64,000 bases of DNA. It comes from Aliigemmobacter aestuarii. GTDB lineage: Bacteria; Pseudomonadota; Alphaproteobacteria; Rhodobacterales; Rhodobacteraceae. Below the pieces are notes generated by a model. The model made no database searches. It was not told where the DNA came from and was given only the letters and a program-made list of their open reading frames with translations. The stretch covers positions 124,001 to 188,000 of the forward strand of contig NZ_SSND01000001.1 in NCBI RefSeq assembly GCF_004799285.1, given 5' to 3'. Shown here piece by piece: positions 62,530-64,000 of this stretch. The position numbers and the translations under genes were made by a program. The first letter of the stretch is position 1. Each line of letters starts with the position of its first letter.

Positions 62530-63510
62530 TCAGGGGGCGATGATCGGCTGTGCCTTCAGGTCGCTTTCGACCAGCGGCACGCCGTCGAAGACGGACCCCA
62601 GTTCGAACCAGCTGCGCGGCGCGGGGGCGCCCCACAGGGTCTGGCGCTGCGGGTCCTTCAGATCCCAGCGGATCGGTTCAAGATCGGGGTCGACGGTCTG
62701 GTAGTCGGAACAGTAGATCTCGGTCCGGTGGCCGTCGCGGTCGCGGATATAGAGGAAGAAGGCGTTCGAGATGCCGTGCCGCCCCGGCCCGCGTTCGATG
62801 TTTTCCAGGTAGCCGGTCGTCGACATCAGGTCGAGCAGGTCGATGATGTTCAGCGGCGTCGGCACCCAGAAGGCGGTGTGATGAAGGCGCGGGCCGGTGC
62901 CATTGGTGAAGGCCACGTCATGCACACCGCCCTTGCGGTGCATCCAGACCGCCCAGGACCGCCCGGTTTCGGCGTCCTCGGTGTATTCGGTCACGCGGAA
63001 TCCGATGTCGCTGTAGAACTGCGCGCTTTGGTCCACGTTGGACGAGAACATGTTGAAATGGTCGATCCGCAGTGGCCTGACCCCGCGATACAGGCGGTAT
63101 TGCTGGTGGATCGGCGGCAGGCGATCCATCCGGGCGTAGAATTCCAGCGGGATGCCGAAGGGATCGCAGGTGCGCAGCACGCGTCCCATGAAAGGCCGTT
63201 CGATCCATTGGGTCGGCAACCCCCGCCCCCGGAACCAGTGTTCGGCGCGGTCGAGGTCGGCTTCGTCCCAGACCTTGAAGCCAAGAACGCCGACCGAGGG
63301 CTGATCGGCCTTCTTCAGGATCATGCAGTGATGGCCGCGTTCCTCCATCGCGCGCAGGTAGATGTGGCCTGCGTCCTCATGCGTGACCTGAAGGCCCAGG
63401 GTATCGACATAGAAGCCGCGCGACCAGGCCAGGTCGGTCACGCCCAGTTCCACATGGCTGAGCCGGACGATGTTGAAGGGCGGATAAAGGTTCGGGGCGG
63501 GAATGGGCAT
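62530..63510 (-). CDS. hpaD: homoprotocatechuate (3,4-dihydroxyphenylacetate) 2,3-dioxygenase, VOC family
   Basis: 326 aa type I extradiol dioxygenase that opens the ring of 3,4-dihydroxyphenylacetate. Two VOC repeats; Fe(II) ligands fall in IDHFNMFSSNV (His), RLHHTAFW (His) and HRTEIYCSDY (Glu). YVDTLGLQVTHEDAGHIYLRAMEE and GRSWAVWMHRKGGVHDVA-like segments (split), DPDLEPIRWDLKDPQRQTLW follow the pattern of the Brevibacterium enzyme as I remember it. GGAAAGGAACC precedes the ATG at 63510. Downstream of hpaE by 13 nt, same transcript. Confidence 0.93.
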   Translation of the reverse strand: MPIPAPNLYPPFNIVRLSHVELGVTDLAWSRGFYVDTLGLQVTHEDAGHIYLRAMEERGHHCMILKKADQPSVGVLGFKVWDEADLDRAEHWFRGRGLPTQWIERPFMGRVLRTCDPFGIPLEFYARMDRLPPIHQQYRLYRGVRPLRIDHFNMFSSNVDQSAQFYSDIGFRVTEYTEDAETGRSWAVWMHRKGGVHDVAFTNGTGPRLHHTAFWVPTPLNIIDLLDLMSTTGYLENIERGPGRHGISNAFFLYIRDRDGHRTEIYCSDYQTVDPDLEPIRWDLKDPQRQTLWGAPAPRSWFELGSVFDGVPLVESDLKAQPIIAP

Positions 63511-63523
63511 GGTGGTTCCTTTC

Positions 63524-64000
63524 CTAGACGCCCAGCCGGGTGATCGCATGCGCGCCAAGGGCCAGCGCCACGTTCTTATGTTCCATGTAGAAGTCGAACG
63601 ACCATTGCCCGCCGTCGCGGCCGATCCCGCTGGCCTTGACCCCGCCGAAGGGCGTGGGCAGGTGGCGGACGTTTTCCGAGTTCACCCAGATCATCCCGGC
63701 CTCCAGTGCCTGCGACACGCGCAGCGCGCGCGTCAGGTCATTCGTCCAGACATAGCCGGCCAGACCGTAAGCCACGCCATTGGCGATTTCCAGCGCTTCG
63801 GCCTCGTCGCGGAAGCGGATCGAGGTCAGGACCGGGCCAAAGATTTCCTCTTGCGCGATGCGCATGTCGGGGCGGGCAGCGGTGAACAGGGTCGGACGGA
63901 CGAACCAGCCCGGACCGTCAACCGGCGCGCCCCCGGCGGCGATGGTGGCGCCCTCGGCGCGGGCGATGTCGAAATAGCCCGTGACCTTGTCGAAATGCGT
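63524..64000 (-). CDS. hpaE: 5-carboxymethyl-2-hydroxymuconate-6-semialdehyde dehydrogenase, C-terminal part (cut by window edge)
   Basis: The last ~158 residues of an NAD+-dependent aldehyde dehydrogenase; the N-terminal part lies beyond the right edge. Visible: AQEEIFGPVLTSIRFRDEAEA (split; EEIFGPV is the family hinge), IANGVAYGLAGYVWTND, GMIWVNSENVRHLPTPFGGVKASGIGRDGG in pieces (WVN, PFGG, SGIGRD). It oxidises the semialdehyde made by HpaD, the next pathway step. The open frame continues without interruption to position 64000, so the gene is intact as far as seen. Confidence 0.87.
   Translation of the reverse strand, partial: THFDKVTGYFDIARAEGATIAAGGAPVDGPGWFVRPTLFTAARPDMRIAQEEIFGPVLTSIRFRDEAEALEIANGVAYGLAGYVWTNDLTRALRVSQALEAGMIWVNSENVRHLPTPFGGVKASGIGRDGGQWSFDFYMEHKNVALALGAHAITRLGV

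Overview
The window is a GC-rich, gene-dense chromosomal segment of an alphaproteobacterium, most likely a member of the Rhodobacteraceae. The main reasons are the gene order ppiD-like/trpE, then trpG-trpD-trpC-moaC-moeA-lexA, comEC, gltX, gltA; an alphaproteobacterial-type LexA box (GAAC-N7-GAAC) in front of lexA; the aerobic-type cobaltochelatase pair cobS/cobT; the bolA/J-domain pair; and a two-domain cold-shock protein. There is no rRNA operon, IS element, prophage or CRISPR array. Both edges cut genes: dusA on the left and an hpaE-like dehydrogenase on the right.

Layout. 1-11 kb: dusA, a sulfatase-superfamily phosphonate-monoesterase-like enzyme, a secreted GH12 glucanase with an RTX tail, the threonine-degradation operon kbl-tdh with a repeated operator-like region and an XRE/cupin regulator, selO, a periplasmic SUOX-like protein, tRNA-Pro(TGG), a DUF192 protein overlapping a double cold-shock protein, and pdxH. 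11-32 kb: mostly core metabolism (fabI, a LysE exporter, gpt, an aminotransferase, a PpiD-like chaperone, tryptophan and molybdopterin synthesis, lexA, comEC, gltX, gltA, bolA). 32-45 kb: a J-domain protein, a glycosyltransferase/methyltransferase pair, cobS-cobT, an M24 peptidase, sufE, a lipoprotein, rnd, purMN and tRNA-Ile2/Met(CAT). 45-54 kb: an accessory region with a small AT-richer tRNA-flanking stretch and a divergent catabolic cluster: FAH hydrolase, RraA-like aldolase, beta-hydroxyacid dehydrogenase and TauE exporter on one side; SsuABC-type transporter, GntR regulator and enolase-superfamily dehydratase on the other. 54-59.5 kb: an SbcC/SbcD-like (YhaN/YhaO-like) pair with an unrecognised third gene and a divergent WYL regulator. 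59.5-64 kb: homoprotocatechuate meta-cleavage genes (hpaE, hpaD, FAH isomerase/decarboxylase, hpaH) followed by a flavin monooxygenase.

How the genes work together. Many same-strand genes are translationally coupled by 1-7 nt overlaps (kbl-tdh, fabI-lysE, hydrolase-PRTase, trpG-trpD, moaC-moeA, purM-purN, the FAH-RraA-dehydrogenase-TauE chain, the ABC transporter genes, yhaO-yhaN, FAH-hpaH). A palindromic intergenic repeat family with the boxes GGGGGGCTGTCTGCC and CCCCCGAGGATATTT occurs five times between 13 and 41 kb, always in gaps between genes. The strongest candidates for something new are the divergent sugar-acid or sulfonate cluster, the YhaN/YhaO/unknown/WYL module, the RTX-tailed GH12 enzyme, the five-copy repeat family, and a SUOX-fold protein that seems to lack the molybdenum-binding cysteine. 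Functions are read from motifs and remembered family patterns; no database search was run.
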